64,000 nt of DNA. Source: Chryseobacterium daecheongense. Its GTDB lineage: Bacteria > Bacteroidota > Bacteroidia > Flavobacteriales > Weeksellaceae. The notes beneath the pieces are model-generated. The model did not search any database and was not told the origin of the DNA. It saw only the letters and a list, made by a program, of their open reading frames with translations. The stretch is from assembly GCA_027920525.1 (NCBI GenBank), contig CP115858.1, positions 4,030,001 to 4,094,000 of the forward strand. The letters are read 5' to 3'. Shown here in pieces: positions 1 to 8,242 of this stretch (its first letter is position 1; the number at the start of each line of letters is the position of its first letter). The position numbers and the translations under genes are program-made.

Positions 1-318
1 TCCCAAAATAGCTGAACCTGAAGTGAAAATAAATGTTTTTCCGGTTCCTTCCAGTGCATTGATAATGCTGTCCACAGCATAAGCATCATCTGCCGAATCG
101 GCATTGTGAATGATTGCATCTGATTTTTCAATGGCAGCGCGGAGAAGGGCTTCATTATGGATGCTTCCGACGATGGTTTCAATTCCCGCAGACGCCAGTT
201 CTTTAGCTTGGGTCTCGTTACGGACCAGACCTATTACTGTATAGTTTTTATCCTGTAATTTTTTAGCAATACTTCCTCCGATATAGCCTGTAATTCCAGT
301 TATTAGTATTTTTTTCAT
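1..318 (-). CDS. NAD-dependent epimerase/dehydratase family protein (partial)
   Basis: The first 106 codons of a Rossmann-fold protein whose C-terminus lies beyond the left edge of the window. It begins MKKILITGITGYIGGSIA, which has the TGxxGxxG dinucleotide-binding loop of extended/atypical short-chain dehydrogenases (NAD-dependent epimerase, NmrA-like). The visible end reads TSGSAILG, matching the strand with the catalytic or structural Ser in this fold. Its ATG overlaps the TGA of the upstream quinone reductase gene by four bases (ATGA), so the two are almost certainly translated as a coupled pair. The substrate cannot be judged from the fragment. Confidence 0.85.
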   Translation of the reverse strand, partial: MKKILITGITGYIGGSIAKKLQDKNYTVIGLVRNETQAKELASAGIETIVGSIHNEALLRAAIEKSDAIIHNADSADDAYAVDSIINALEGTGKTFIFTSGSAILG

Positions 319-932
319 GAGGCTAATTGTACTTTTAATTCTTTTTCGAAAACATTTTTAATATGATCCTGGTACCGTTTCATATCACGTTCTATATTGG
401 CATTCTTTTCCACATCATGGAAGTGAAAGCTATCCATTTTCTGTAAAGAAACGAAAGCATTCATCCTGTGGAATCCAAATAATGGTCCGTTATCTACACT
501 CGTTTCATTAAAAAACTCTCCGGGAAGAGTAAACGCAGTTTCTGGAGCATTCCAGCTGGTTGTTACCATATATTTTCTGCCACCGAGCATCCCTCCGGTT
601 CCATAATTGATCTCTGGGTTTTCGGCTGTTCTCCCGTCGCTCAGATAAATGCCTTTAGCATGTCCGGCAGTGAAAACTTCATCAATGTATTTCTTAAATC
701 CGTTCGGAAGCTGAAACCACCAGATCGGAGTGTGGTAAATTATATAATCGGCCCACACAAATTTCTGAACTTCTTCATTTTTGTCATATCCGTCTGCTAT
801 GTTGGTTACTTTAACTTCTACATTTTCAAAATTTTTTAATACTTCCAATGTATTATCAGCAACTGTTTTATTATATTTTCCTCCGGAATGTCCAAAGTTT
901 TGTCCACCATTAATTATTAATACTTTTTTCAT
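315..932 (-). CDS. mdaB: MdaB-type NAD(P)H:quinone oxidoreductase (flavodoxin fold)
   Basis: A 205-residue flavodoxin-fold protein resembling MdaB (modulator of drug activity B), a cytoplasmic FAD/FMN enzyme that reduces quinones by two electrons and protects against oxidative stress. The N-terminal strand MKKVLIINGGQNF leads into the flavin phosphate loop; the central YHTPIWWFQLPNGFKKYIDE is the conserved active-site segment, and TGGMLGGRKYMVTTSWNAP the second flavin-contact strand. Length fits the family (about 190-205). A TAACTTTG -7 box lies just upstream on the minus strand. The gene overlaps a downstream epimerase-like gene by 4 bp, giving a two-gene redox operon. The general fold is certain; the physiological substrate is inferred from the family. 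Confidence 0.85.
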   Translation of the reverse strand: MKKVLIINGGQNFGHSGGKYNKTVADNTLEVLKNFENVEVKVTNIADGYDKNEEVQKFVWADYIIYHTPIWWFQLPNGFKKYIDEVFTAGHAKGIYLSDGRTAENPEINYGTGGMLGGRKYMVTTSWNAPETAFTLPGEFFNETSVDNGPLFGFHRMNAFVSLQKMDSFHFHDVEKNANIERDMKRYQDHIKNVFEKELKVQLAS

Positions 933-961
933 TGTTTTATGATTGTTTAAAATTTATGATG

Positions 962-969
962 CAAAGTTA
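962..969 (-). promoter_or_regulatory. -7 promoter box for mdaB operon
   Basis: On the minus strand this reads TAACTTTG, matching the Bacteroidota -7 consensus TAnnTTTG, 30 bases upstream of the mdaB start. No clear -33 TTG was found. Confidence 0.5.
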
Positions 970-1125
970 GGTTGTGTTTTACTATGATAAAAATAATATA
1001 AATTATAGTTTAATATCAGAATAATGATACATTAAATTTAAGGCAGTATGGTTGAATATCATATTCCTTCTGCACGCTATTTATTATTTTCTCATGTAAT
1101 TTTGTTAGGTAAATTTGAGTGGTAT

Positions 1126-1869
1126 ATGATACAGATAGCCGTTTTTAGTGATGTACATGGTAATCTTCCGGCTTTAGAAGTGGTTTTACAGGATATAGAT
1201 CAAAGAGGAATTACTCAAAAATTCTGTCTGGGTGACCTGGTGGACTTTGCACCGTGGGGAAATGAAGTAATTGAAAAGATCAGGAAGAACCATATTCCCT
1301 GTATACTGGGGAATCATGATGAAAGAATTGCTTTCGACCTGCCCGTAATTCCGCTAATCAAACATTCTGAAGAAGAAACAGTAGCCCGGTTTGAAGCTGT
1401 AGACCACTCCCGGAAATCTATTACGGATGAGAATAAATCCTTTTTGGCCGAGCTTCCTTTCCACATCAAATTAAACTATAAGACAGGAGGCAGATATTGG
1501 AATATCCAGCTGGTACATTCGTCTCTGAAAAGTAATGATACTTATCTCTACGAATATGAAGCTGATGAGGTGTTTAACGAAATGCTGAAGGATTCTGATT
1601 CGGATCTTATTCTGATGGGACACACTCATATCTCTTTCAAGAAGAAGATTTGTGAAAAATGGGCAATTAATACTGGTTCTGTGGGTCGATCAAAGGAAGA
1701 AAACAGATTAGCATCTTACGTAATTCTGACGTTGAATGAAAAAGAGGTAGTCCCTGAGATCATTCAACTGGAGTATCCGCTCGAAACGGTGGCTAAAAGT
1801 ATTGAAGCCAGTGGAATTCCCAATTATTATGCATCTTTTCTGAGAAACGAAAAGGCGGTTAATTTTTAA
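1126..1869 (+). CDS. Metallophosphoesterase, YfcE/MJ0936-like
   Basis: A calcineurin-like phosphoesterase of 247 residues. All metal-binding blocks of the family are visible in order: FSDVHGN (residues 7-13, D-x-H), a GDLVD block, GNHDE, and the C-terminal MGHTH. Such enzymes use a dinuclear metal centre to hydrolyse phosphodiesters or phosphomonoesters in the cytoplasm. An upstream in-frame ATG at 1048 would add 26 residues with no family match, so the ATG at 1126, directly before the first beta strand IQIAVFSDVHG, is chosen. The gene stands alone and converges on the hydrolase gene at 1935 through a strong hairpin. The substrate is unknown. Confidence 0.85.
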   Translation: MIQIAVFSDVHGNLPALEVVLQDIDQRGITQKFCLGDLVDFAPWGNEVIEKIRKNHIPCILGNHDERIAFDLPVIPLIKHSEEETVARFEAVDHSRKSITDENKSFLAELPFHIKLNYKTGGRYWNIQLVHSSLKSNDTYLYEYEADEVFNEMLKDSDSDLILMGHTHISFKKKICEKWAINTGSVGRSKEENRLASYVILTLNEKEVVPEIIQLEYPLETVAKSIEASGIPNYYASFLRNEKAVNF

Positions 1870-1878
1870 TCTAAATAA

Positions 1879-1914
1879 TTCAAAGCTGTTTCAATTTTTT
1901 GAAACAGCTTTGAA
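1879..1914. terminator. Hairpin between convergent genes
   Basis: A perfect 16-bp stem (ttcaaagctgtttcaa pairing with its complement) around a 4-base loop, between the phosphoesterase and hydrolase genes. The flanks are AT-rich but there is no long T-run, so it is called a bidirectional terminator with moderate confidence. Confidence 0.6.
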
Positions 1915-1934
1915 TGTGAGGATGTTTATTACTA

Positions 1935-2723
1935 TTATTTTACTTCTTTTGATGCTCTGATGATCACCTCCGCCACTTCCTGTGGATGAGAAATAATTAC
2001 AACATGGCTTCCTTTTATTTCTGTGATTTTTGCATGTCCTTTTTGGTACATTTTACGTTGAATAGAAGGAAGTATCGCCTCATCCTGTGTGGCAACGATA
2101 CCATAAGATGGTTTTGTTTTCCATGGTGCTTTTGTTACTTTAGCGCCCAGAGCTGCTGCAGAAAAACGTCCTTGCGAAGCATACATGAAATCAGCTTGTT
2201 CTTTAGGTAGATCTGCACAAAATCCTGCGTGAAATTTCGCTTTGTCATAGTAAAGAAAGCCTTTTTCATCCGGAGGCAAAATTCCGCTCTTAGGAGATGC
2301 AGGTTCTGTTTTTGCCCAGTCTACAGCTGATTCACCCTCATCAAGCTGAAATGCCGCTACATAAACCAATGCTGCTACATTGGGATGATCTCCGGATTCA
2401 GTAATCACTGTTCCGCCATAGGAATGTCCCACAAGAATAGTTGGACCGTCCTGCTTGTCAAGTGCATCCTTTGTTGCCTGAACATCATCTGCCAACGAAG
2501 TTAGCGGGTTTTGTACCACGGTAACATTATATCCCTTTTTTGTAAGGATATCATAAACACCCCTGTAACCGGAACCATCTACGAATGCCCCATGCACCAG
2601 CACAATGTTTTTCACTACTTTAGATGATTGAGCTGATAAAGCAGATATTCCACCGAATAACATAAATAAAACAGCTAAGAAAGGTAAGAACCTTGATTGT
2701 TTTGAAATTGAAGTCTTTTTCAT
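1935..2723 (-). CDS. Exported alpha/beta hydrolase
   Basis: A 262-residue alpha/beta-hydrolase with a signal peptide (positively charged KKTSISKQSR, a hydrophobic run, then ALSAQS), so probably periplasmic. The oxyanion region LVHGAFVDGSGYRG is followed by the nucleophile elbow GHSYGG (Ser in GxSxG) and a late catalytic His in KGSHVVIISHP. This belongs to the pimeloyl-ACP methylesterase/salicylate esterase-like group, often annotated simply as alpha/beta hydrolase. A minus-strand TATCTTTG box lies about 95 bases upstream (2819-2826). Monocistronic by context. The substrate is not predictable. Confidence 0.85.
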   Translation of the reverse strand: MKKTSISKQSRFLPFLAVLFMLFGGISALSAQSSKVVKNIVLVHGAFVDGSGYRGVYDILTKKGYNVTVVQNPLTSLADDVQATKDALDKQDGPTILVGHSYGGTVITESGDHPNVAALVYVAAFQLDEGESAVDWAKTEPASPKSGILPPDEKGFLYYDKAKFHAGFCADLPKEQADFMYASQGRFSAAALGAKVTKAPWKTKPSYGIVATQDEAILPSIQRKMYQKGHAKITEIKGSHVVIISHPQEVAEVIIRASKEVK

Positions 2724-2818
2724 AAGTATATATTTTAAGGTTAAATTTTTTTGGTACGGACCAGAGCAATTGTCTGATTCCCTGCTAAGCTATCTGACTT
2801 TAGAATAACTTAACAGGG

Positions 2819-2826
2819 CAAAGATA
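2819..2826 (-). promoter_or_regulatory. -7 promoter box for the exported hydrolase
   Basis: Reads TATCTTTG on the minus strand (TAnnTTTG). The implied leader of about 90 nt is long for this genome. Confidence 0.35.
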
Positions 2827-2991
2827 GAGACGGTACGGGTTCGAAAAAATGGCTAAAAGTATATATTTATTGTACTTTTTTCCATCGGGGGGATTTTTTA
2901 ATGAATGAAGATAACTTTTATGATGAAAAAGCAGCTATGATTGTAATTGAATGAAGATACTTCTTGGTATCCAATGACTTTAAGTCAAAAA

Positions 2992-3576
2992 TTAAAAGTT
3001 AATATTTTTTCTGATCCGGCTAAGAGATTGTTGCGTTATTCCCAAGTAGGAAGCCACATCACTTAAGGGAACTTTAAGCATTAAGTCTGGGTGGTCGGAA
3101 ATAAACTTGTGATAACGTATTGTGGCTTCTTCTCCCATTAAATGGTTTCTGGCTTTAATTTTTTCCATCAGGGTTTTTTGGGTAATATTTTCTATCAGAT
3201 TCTTAAAGTGGGGTAGTTTCTCAAATAATTCATTCAGATTTTTCCTGGAAAATACCAAAACCCGCGCAGAAGTTGCAGCAATGATTTCTTCCCTTGAAAT
3301 AACTTCATCTGTAAAACTGTATAGGATTGTACAAAATTTATTTTCTTTAATAAAAAAATGAATGACTTCGTTCCCTTTTTCATTAGTGGAGACGATCTTT
3401 AAAATACCATCCAGTACAAAGAACAGATCTTTTGCGATTTTTCCTTCCTGCAGGAGAATAGTTCCCACTCCCATTTCCTTTATTTCCATATATTGACATA
3501 TCAGGTCAAAATCTTGTGTTGAAATTTCCCCGATAGAATTTAGAAATTGATGAAATGTCTGAATGTCCTTTTTCAT
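2992..3576 (-). CDS. Crp/Fnr family transcriptional regulator
   Basis: A 194-residue regulator with an N-terminal cyclic-nucleotide-binding-like barrel (about residues 20-120; GTILLQEGKIAKDLFFVLDG is the typical beta-roll) and a C-terminal winged helix (LSDVASYLGITQQSLSRIRK is the recognition helix-turn-helix). It lacks the Cys cluster of true Fnr, so it is unlikely to bind an FeS centre. Many Bacteroidota genomes carry such small Crp-like proteins, often next to a redox gene they control. It is divergent from the LysR gene at 3695 and downstream of an exported hydrolase. The effector is unknown. Confidence 0.85.
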   Translation of the reverse strand: MKKDIQTFHQFLNSIGEISTQDFDLICQYMEIKEMGVGTILLQEGKIAKDLFFVLDGILKIVSTNEKGNEVIHFFIKENKFCTILYSFTDEVISREEIIAATSARVLVFSRKNLNELFEKLPHFKNLIENITQKTLMEKIKARNHLMGEEATIRYHKFISDHPDLMLKVPLSDVASYLGITQQSLSRIRKNINF

Positions 3577-3596
3577 GCCTGAATCAAGCCTTTACA

Positions 3597-3604
3597 CAAA
3601 GGTA
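3597..3604 (-). promoter_or_regulatory. -7 promoter box for the Crp/Fnr regulator
   Basis: Minus-strand TACCTTTG, 21 bases upstream of the start codon, matching TAnnTTTG. Confidence 0.5.
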
Positions 3605-3663
3605 TTACAATTATTGATGCAAAGTATAGTCAATTTCTATCTATTAGTATTCTGATTATTTTG

Positions 3664-3671
3664 TAGTTTTG
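3664..3671 (+). promoter_or_regulatory. -7 promoter box for the LysR gene
   Basis: TAGTTTTG, matching TAnnTTTG, 23 bases before the LysR start codon. Confidence 0.45.
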
Positions 3672-3694
3672 TATCATAATTTAAATGATTTGAT

Positions 3695-4591
3695 ATGGTT
3701 AATTTAGAGTGGTACCGTACGTTTAAAGAGATCTACAAGACGGGAACGTTAACCGGAGCTGCGGAAAGTTTGTTCATTTCACAGCCTGGCGTAAGCCTGC
3801 ATCTAAGCTCACTTGAGGCTTATGTGGGATATAAACTCTTTGACCGTACCGGAAGAAAAATGATTCCCACAGAAAGAGGGAAGGTGCTTTATAATGCTGT
3901 TTTTGAACCGCTTTTAAAGCTTGAGAATGTAGAGAAAAACTTTCAGAAGTCAACAGAAAAGCATACACCGACAATCAGTGTAGGGATGTGTTTTGAGACT
4001 TTTCAAACTACTTTGGAGCAATATGTTTCCACTTTACCTTTTAATTTGATCATAAGTTTCGGGGAGTATCCGGAGATGCTGGATCAGCTTGATAAAGGGA
4101 TTCTTGATCTTATCATAACACCCAAAAAGGGATCATCACTCAATATTGAGCATGAAGCATTTTCATCCGAGCAGATTATTCTGGTCGGGGGTAAAGATGT
4201 AGATACCGATGCTTTTAAAAAGGTTCTTAAAACCAAAGATATTGATAAGATAGAAGAATGGCTTAAACAGGAGAAATGGTATGGGACAACAGGTGATATG
4301 GAACATTTATTCCAATTCTGGATCCTGAATTTTGGACATAAACCTAATTTCCGTCCCAATTATATCGTTCCTAATCTTAATTCTATTATCCGTTGTCTGA
4401 AAGGAGGGACAGGATTGGCTGTAGTTCCTGATTTTTTATGTAAAAACGAAATTGAAAGCGGAGATGTAAAATTGATCTGGGAAGGAGATAAAAAGCTGGA
4501 AAATACTTTATATTTCGGATGCCGGAAAAAAACAAGTTATCAGGCAGAGATCGGGCATATCAAGAAATTATTCAGAGAAGTGATGAGTTAA
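3695..4591 (+). CDS. LysR family transcriptional regulator
   Basis: A 298-residue LysR-type regulator. The winged HTH is at residues 1-60 (LEWYRTFKEIYKTGTLTGAA, then ISQPGVSLHLSSLE), followed by a linker helix and a periplasmic-binding-protein-like effector domain from about residue 90. The 3' end overlaps the convergent GNAT gene by 24 bp, so there is no terminator between them. LysR proteins usually regulate a divergent neighbour; here that neighbour is the Crp/Fnr gene, so the target is uncertain. Confidence 0.88.
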   Translation: MVNLEWYRTFKEIYKTGTLTGAAESLFISQPGVSLHLSSLEAYVGYKLFDRTGRKMIPTERGKVLYNAVFEPLLKLENVEKNFQKSTEKHTPTISVGMCFETFQTTLEQYVSTLPFNLIISFGEYPEMLDQLDKGILDLIITPKKGSSLNIEHEAFSSEQIILVGGKDVDTDAFKKVLKTKDIDKIEEWLKQEKWYGTTGDMEHLFQFWILNFGHKPNFRPNYIVPNLNSIIRCLKGGTGLAVVPDFLCKNEIESGDVKLIWEGDKKLENTLYFGCRKKTSYQAEIGHIKKLFREVMS

Positions 4592-5044
4592 AAACTCTAA
4601 AACGACCATATCCCGCATCTGAATTCCATTTTCAAAAATAGGATCCGGATAGTTTTGAATAAAAAAGTCTTTGCGTATTGCTTTTTTCACAAAACCATTT
4701 TTCTCATAAAAGCGGATTTGACGGAAGCCTGTATCTGAAGTTCCTACTAATAGGGAATGAAAGTGATTCTTATTTGCTATTTCCTTCGCTTTATCAATTA
4801 AAAGACCTCCTATACCTTTTCCCTGATACGGGCTGCCAACTGCTATGTTTTTAATTTCCAATTCAGTATTACTAATCCGGTAAAGGGCCATTACGGCTAT
4901 CGATCGGGACCTATGTTTAAAAACATACACATCACAATCAAATATGTATTTATGGATTGCTTCCACAGTTTCGTCAGCCAGCAGAAGCAATTCATAGGGC
5001 ATCTCTGAAGAGACCCCAATCTTAATCAGTGTGAACGGATCCAT
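4568..5044 (-). CDS. GNAT family N-acetyltransferase
   Basis: A 158-residue GNAT acetyltransferase. The acetyl-CoA pyrophosphate loop is visible as VGSPYQGKGIGGLLI (Q/R-x-x-G-x-G/A), followed by the motif B strand and RFYEKNGFVKKA. Its ATG shares one base with the stop codon of the GNAT gene upstream (TAATG), so the two are translationally coupled. Its end runs 24 bp into the convergent LysR gene. The acceptor substrate is unknown. Confidence 0.85.
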   Translation of the reverse strand: MDPFTLIKIGVSSEMPYELLLLADETVEAIHKYIFDCDVYVFKHRSRSIAVMALYRISNTELEIKNIAVGSPYQGKGIGGLLIDKAKEIANKNHFHSLLVGTSDTGFRQIRFYEKNGFVKKAIRKDFFIQNYPDPIFENGIQMRDMVVLEFLTHHFSE

Positions 5045-5478
5045 TATATTGCCATATGGATAATAGGATAATTTTTTCCGGAGCCATCTTTTTCTGATCT
5101 TCCTACTCTTTTAAACCCCATTTTCTCATAAAAGCCAATCGCCTGGGGATTTTGCTCATTGACATCCAGCTTTGTAAAACCGATCTGATCTTTCATAAAC
5201 TGATATAATTTTTTTCCGTATCCTTTTCCTCGGAAATCATCATGGATAAACAACATTTCAAGAGTATCACCGGCAACTGATGCAAATCCCTTTGCTTTAT
5301 TATCTTCCGTTATCAGGTAAACATCTAAATGAGGCAGATAATCTCTAGGAATCACTTCCTGAAAATAATTAAAATCCTCTTCTGCAAGAAAATGATGGGT
5401 TGCTTTCACTGATGAAGCCCAGATTTCCATGATCCTGGAATAATCCTTTGATTCTGCCTTTATAATCTGATAGTCCAT
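5044..5478 (-). CDS. GNAT family N-acetyltransferase (YjaB-like)
   Basis: A 144-residue GNAT enzyme. The CoA-binding loop reads IHDDFRGKGYGKKL, followed by LDVNEQNPQAIGFYEKMGFKRVGR, the pattern of the YjaB group of small-molecule acetyltransferases. It is the first gene of a two-GNAT operon, with a minus-strand TATTTTTG -7 box at 5495-5502. The two copies are only distantly alike, so this is not a recent duplication. The substrate is unknown. Confidence 0.85.
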   Translation of the reverse strand: MDYQIIKAESKDYSRIMEIWASSVKATHHFLAEEDFNYFQEVIPRDYLPHLDVYLITEDNKAKGFASVAGDTLEMLFIHDDFRGKGYGKKLYQFMKDQIGFTKLDVNEQNPQAIGFYEKMGFKRVGRSEKDGSGKNYPIIHMAI

Positions 5479-5494
5479 TATCTTAATTTTTGTG

Positions 5495-5502
5495 CAAAAA
5501 TA
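5495..5502 (-). promoter_or_regulatory. -7 promoter box for the GNAT operon
   Basis: Minus-strand TATTTTTG (TAnnTTTG), 17 bases upstream of the first GNAT start codon. Confidence 0.5.
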
Positions 5503-5603
5503 AATAATTTTTAAATTTCATAAAGCAGGGATTTAAGGTGTAAAATTTCAATTTTTTGTTGCAAATTTGTTAGACTTTATGTTAAAAATTAAAATAAAGA
5601 ATT

Positions 5604-6479
5604 ATGCAGAAAAAAATGTACACAGGGCAGCCGGTTGTTACTTTAAATAACGGAATTGATATTCCGGCACTAGGATTCGGAGTATGGCAGATTGATGATC
5701 TGAAAGTTTGTGAAGATGCTGTGATCAAAGCTATTCAAACAGGCTACAGAATGATCGATACCGCATCTATATATCTTAATGAAAAGGCTGTGGGAAGCGC
5801 AGTGAGAAATAGTGGTGTGAATAGGGATGAGCTGTTCATTACCTCAAAACTTTGGGTGCAGGATCATGGGTATGAAAAAGCTAAAGCGGCATTTCAAAGA
5901 ACACTGGACAGATTGCAACTGGATTACCTTGATATGTATCTTATTCACTGGCCTTTCGGGGATTTCTTAGGTGCGTGGAAAGCATTGGAAGAATTATATC
6001 ATGAAGGAAAGATCAAAGCGATTGGAGTATGTAATTTTACAGTGGAAAAACTAGAAGAGTTAAAAGCGAATTCGACTGTTCTTCCGGTGATCAATCAGAT
6101 TGAATTGCATCCTATTTTCCAGCAAAAAGAAATGGTAGCTTATGACCGTGAAAATAATATTGTAACGGAGCCATGGAGTCCGCTTGGAAACGGAAATGCT
6201 GAGCTTCTACAAAACCCTGAGCTAAAATCAATTGCAGAAAAATATTCCAAAACAGTAGCGCAGGTTATTTTGAGATGGCATCTACAGGAAGGTTTTGTTA
6301 TTATTCCGAAATCCATTACTCCATCCAGAATTGAGGAGAATTTTAATGTGTTTGATTTCAGCTTAACAGAAGATGAAATGAATATCGTTCGCTCGCTGGA
6401 TACGGGTAAAAGACTGTTCTTTGATCCGAAAGATCCTGAATGGGAGAAGAAAATGCTGAATTCTATAGCAGATATCTAA
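5604..6479 (+). CDS. Aldo/keto reductase
   Basis: A 291-residue TIM-barrel aldo/keto reductase that uses NADPH to reduce carbonyls. The catalytic tetrad is complete: Asp and Tyr in DTASIYLNEKAVG, Lys in TSKLWV and His in LIHWPFGD. The C-terminal IPKSITPSRIEENF is the NADPH adenosine-phosphate motif. It resembles the 2,5-diketo-D-gluconic acid reductase/YvgN group in length and motifs. The upstream gene is divergent and a branched hairpin follows, so it is monocistronic. The physiological substrate is not evident. Confidence 0.92.
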   Translation: MQKKMYTGQPVVTLNNGIDIPALGFGVWQIDDLKVCEDAVIKAIQTGYRMIDTASIYLNEKAVGSAVRNSGVNRDELFITSKLWVQDHGYEKAKAAFQRTLDRLQLDYLDMYLIHWPFGDFLGAWKALEELYHEGKIKAIGVCNFTVEKLEELKANSTVLPVINQIELHPIFQQKEMVAYDRENNIVTEPWSPLGNGNAELLQNPELKSIAEKYSKTVAQVILRWHLQEGFVIIPKSITPSRIEENFNVFDFSLTEDEMNIVRSLDTGKRLFFDPKDPEWEKKMLNSIADI

Positions 6480-6491
6480 TATAAGATCTAT

Positions 6492-6564
6492 CAGTTCCCA
6501 CAGCTCCTGAGGTTTTTACAGAAATAGTCTGTATGCTTGTGAGATCTGTGGGAATTGTTTTTTT
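6492..6564 (+). terminator. Branched terminator after aldo/keto reductase
   Basis: Outer 12-bp stem (cagttcccacag with ctgtgggaattg, one G-T pair) enclosing a small inner hairpin (acaga/tctgt), followed by seven T. Confidence 0.7.
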
Positions 6565-6630
6565 AAAGTAGATATATCTACTGAGATGGAGCAGTATCTA
6601 TTTTTTGTACTTTAAAATAAAATAATTTGT

Positions 6631-7695
6631 ATGTTCTGGTCAAATACACTTATTGAAAAATTAAACGTAAAATATCCCGTTATTCAGGCCCCTATGTTCG
6701 GAGTAAGTACTCCTGAGATGACGGCGTCAGCTTCAAAGGTGGGTTGCTTGGGAACTCTGGCATTAGCTGATTTATCTGCGGAACAATCCGTTGAATTGAT
6801 TAAGGCCACAAAAGAACTTGCTGACCAGCCATTTGCCGTTAACATTTTTACCCATGATATCCCTCCGATCACAGACTCCATACGACAGAAATACATAAAG
6901 ACCAAAAACTTTATTGAAGAGCTTGCAGCAGAAAATAATCTGGAGGTCAGCCTTCCTGATCTCGAAGATCTTAAAGTGAACACTTATCACGAGCAAATTG
7001 ACGCCATCATTGAAGAAGGATGTAAGATCCTGAGCTTTACATTTGGAAATCTTGACGATAATAGCATTCAGAAATTAAAAGAAAATGGAATAACCCTTAT
7101 TGGAACGTGTACTTCAGTGGAAGAAGCTTTGATCCTGGAGAAATCTGGGATTGACATAATCTGTGTTCAGGGAATTGAGGCTGGAGGGCATAGGGGAACA
7201 TTTGACGGAGATCGGATCCCGCAGATCGGAGGTCTATCTCTTTTATCACAGGTATTCGATCATGTGAAAGTTCCTTTGATTTATGCAGGCGGGATTTATA
7301 ATGCAAGAACCATATTGGCGGCAAATGAACTTGGAGCAAAAGGGTTTCAGGTGGGCAGTATATTATTGGCTTCTCAGGAAAGCGCATTGCAGTCATTTGA
7401 GAAAGAAAGATTAAAGAAAGTAAGAGAAGACGAAATTCTTTTGACCAAAAGCTTCTCGGGACGTTATGCAAGAGGAATCAGAAATAGATTTATTGAAGCC
7501 CTTGAGAATTCTGACTATATTCTGCCTTACCCTTATCAAAACAAGCTGACAGGGATTTTAAGAAAAACGGCAAAACTTAAGGGTAATGTGGAGTTTGTGA
7601 ATATATGGCTAGGGCAATCGGTTCATCCGTACAGTGAAGCATCCACTATGGATATTTTAAAAAGACTGATTCTTGATGTTGAAAAAATATCCTGA
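6631..7695 (+). CDS. Nitronate monooxygenase family protein
   Basis: A 354-residue FMN-dependent TIM-barrel of the nitronate monooxygenase/2-nitropropane dioxygenase family. It starts with KYPVIQAPMFGVSTPEM and shows the flavin-phosphate motifs GIEAGGHRG (with the conserved active-site His), PLIYAGGIYNARTI and GAKGFQVGSILLAS. Family members oxidise toxic alkyl nitronates, such as propionate-3-nitronate, with oxygen. Its length is typical. It is followed after a few dozen bases by a lipoprotein gene and may be cotranscribed with it. The FMN fold is certain; the exact substrate is inferred. Confidence 0.87.
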   Translation: MFWSNTLIEKLNVKYPVIQAPMFGVSTPEMTASASKVGCLGTLALADLSAEQSVELIKATKELADQPFAVNIFTHDIPPITDSIRQKYIKTKNFIEELAAENNLEVSLPDLEDLKVNTYHEQIDAIIEEGCKILSFTFGNLDDNSIQKLKENGITLIGTCTSVEEALILEKSGIDIICVQGIEAGGHRGTFDGDRIPQIGGLSLLSQVFDHVKVPLIYAGGIYNARTILAANELGAKGFQVGSILLASQESALQSFEKERLKKVREDEILLTKSFSGRYARGIRNRFIEALENSDYILPYPYQNKLTGILRKTAKLKGNVEFVNIWLGQSVHPYSEASTMDILKRLILDVEKIS

Positions 7696-7733
7696 AAAAT
7701 TGTCTATTTTTGCAGGCTTTAAGCCCAGCATAT

Positions 7734-8186
7734 ATGAAAAGAATATTTTTACCTTTAGCTTTATTGTCAATGCTTGCATGTGGTAGTGATAGTGAAACAT
7801 TGGATACTATTGATCCCAATGTAGGAACAATAATCGGAAAGTGGTATATTGAAAAATCTGAATTGTACACTTCAAAAGATCATCAGACAAAAACCAATTT
7901 TTCTACAGATTGTCAGAAGAAAAGCACGCATGAGTTCAGGCAAACCAATATGACTTCAACAACTTATGCCCAGCAAAGTACTATGTGTATTCAGACTGAT
8001 GTTGTTACCAGAAACTATACTTTTGATAAACCAACCGGTCAATTTTGGTATGAGGGGGAACAGGATTATCCATATTTCGTTACAAAACTTACTCAATCCG
8101 AAATGATCATGGAAGACCGTACCCAAGATATGGATGGCGATGGAATAAATGATGTGATCAGAAGGTTTTTTACCAGAATAAATTAA
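7734..8186 (+). CDS. Lipocalin-like lipoprotein
   Basis: A 150-residue protein with a lipoprotein signal: MKRIFLPLALLSMLACGSDSE, with Cys after LSMLA and then acidic residues. The body (GTIIGKWYIEKSELYTS, two later Cys, and TRRF-like ending strands) fits the small lipocalin-like families common in Flavobacteria. An in-frame ATG at 7710 would put eight residues before the signal peptide, so the ATG at 7734 is chosen. A strong terminator follows. The ligand is unknown. Confidence 0.7.
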   Translation: MKRIFLPLALLSMLACGSDSETLDTIDPNVGTIIGKWYIEKSELYTSKDHQTKTNFSTDCQKKSTHEFRQTNMTSTTYAQQSTMCIQTDVVTRNYTFDKPTGQFWYEGEQDYPYFVTKLTQSEMIMEDRTQDMDGDGINDVIRRFFTRIN

Positions 8187-8220
8187 AAAAAGCTCCTTTC
8201 GGACGAAAGGAGCTTTTTTT
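8185..8220. terminator. Bidirectional terminator
   Basis: AAAAAAGCTCCTTTC, loop GGAC, GAAAGGAGCTTTTTT: a 9-bp GC-containing stem flanked by A- and T-runs between convergent genes. Confidence 0.9.
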
Positions 8221-8242
8221 GAAAATAAAGGTCGTTATTTGT

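Noticed and set aside
1048..1125. Upstream ATG extension of the phosphoesterase
   Set aside because: Adds 26 residues with no family match ahead of the first beta strand; ATG 1126 preferred.
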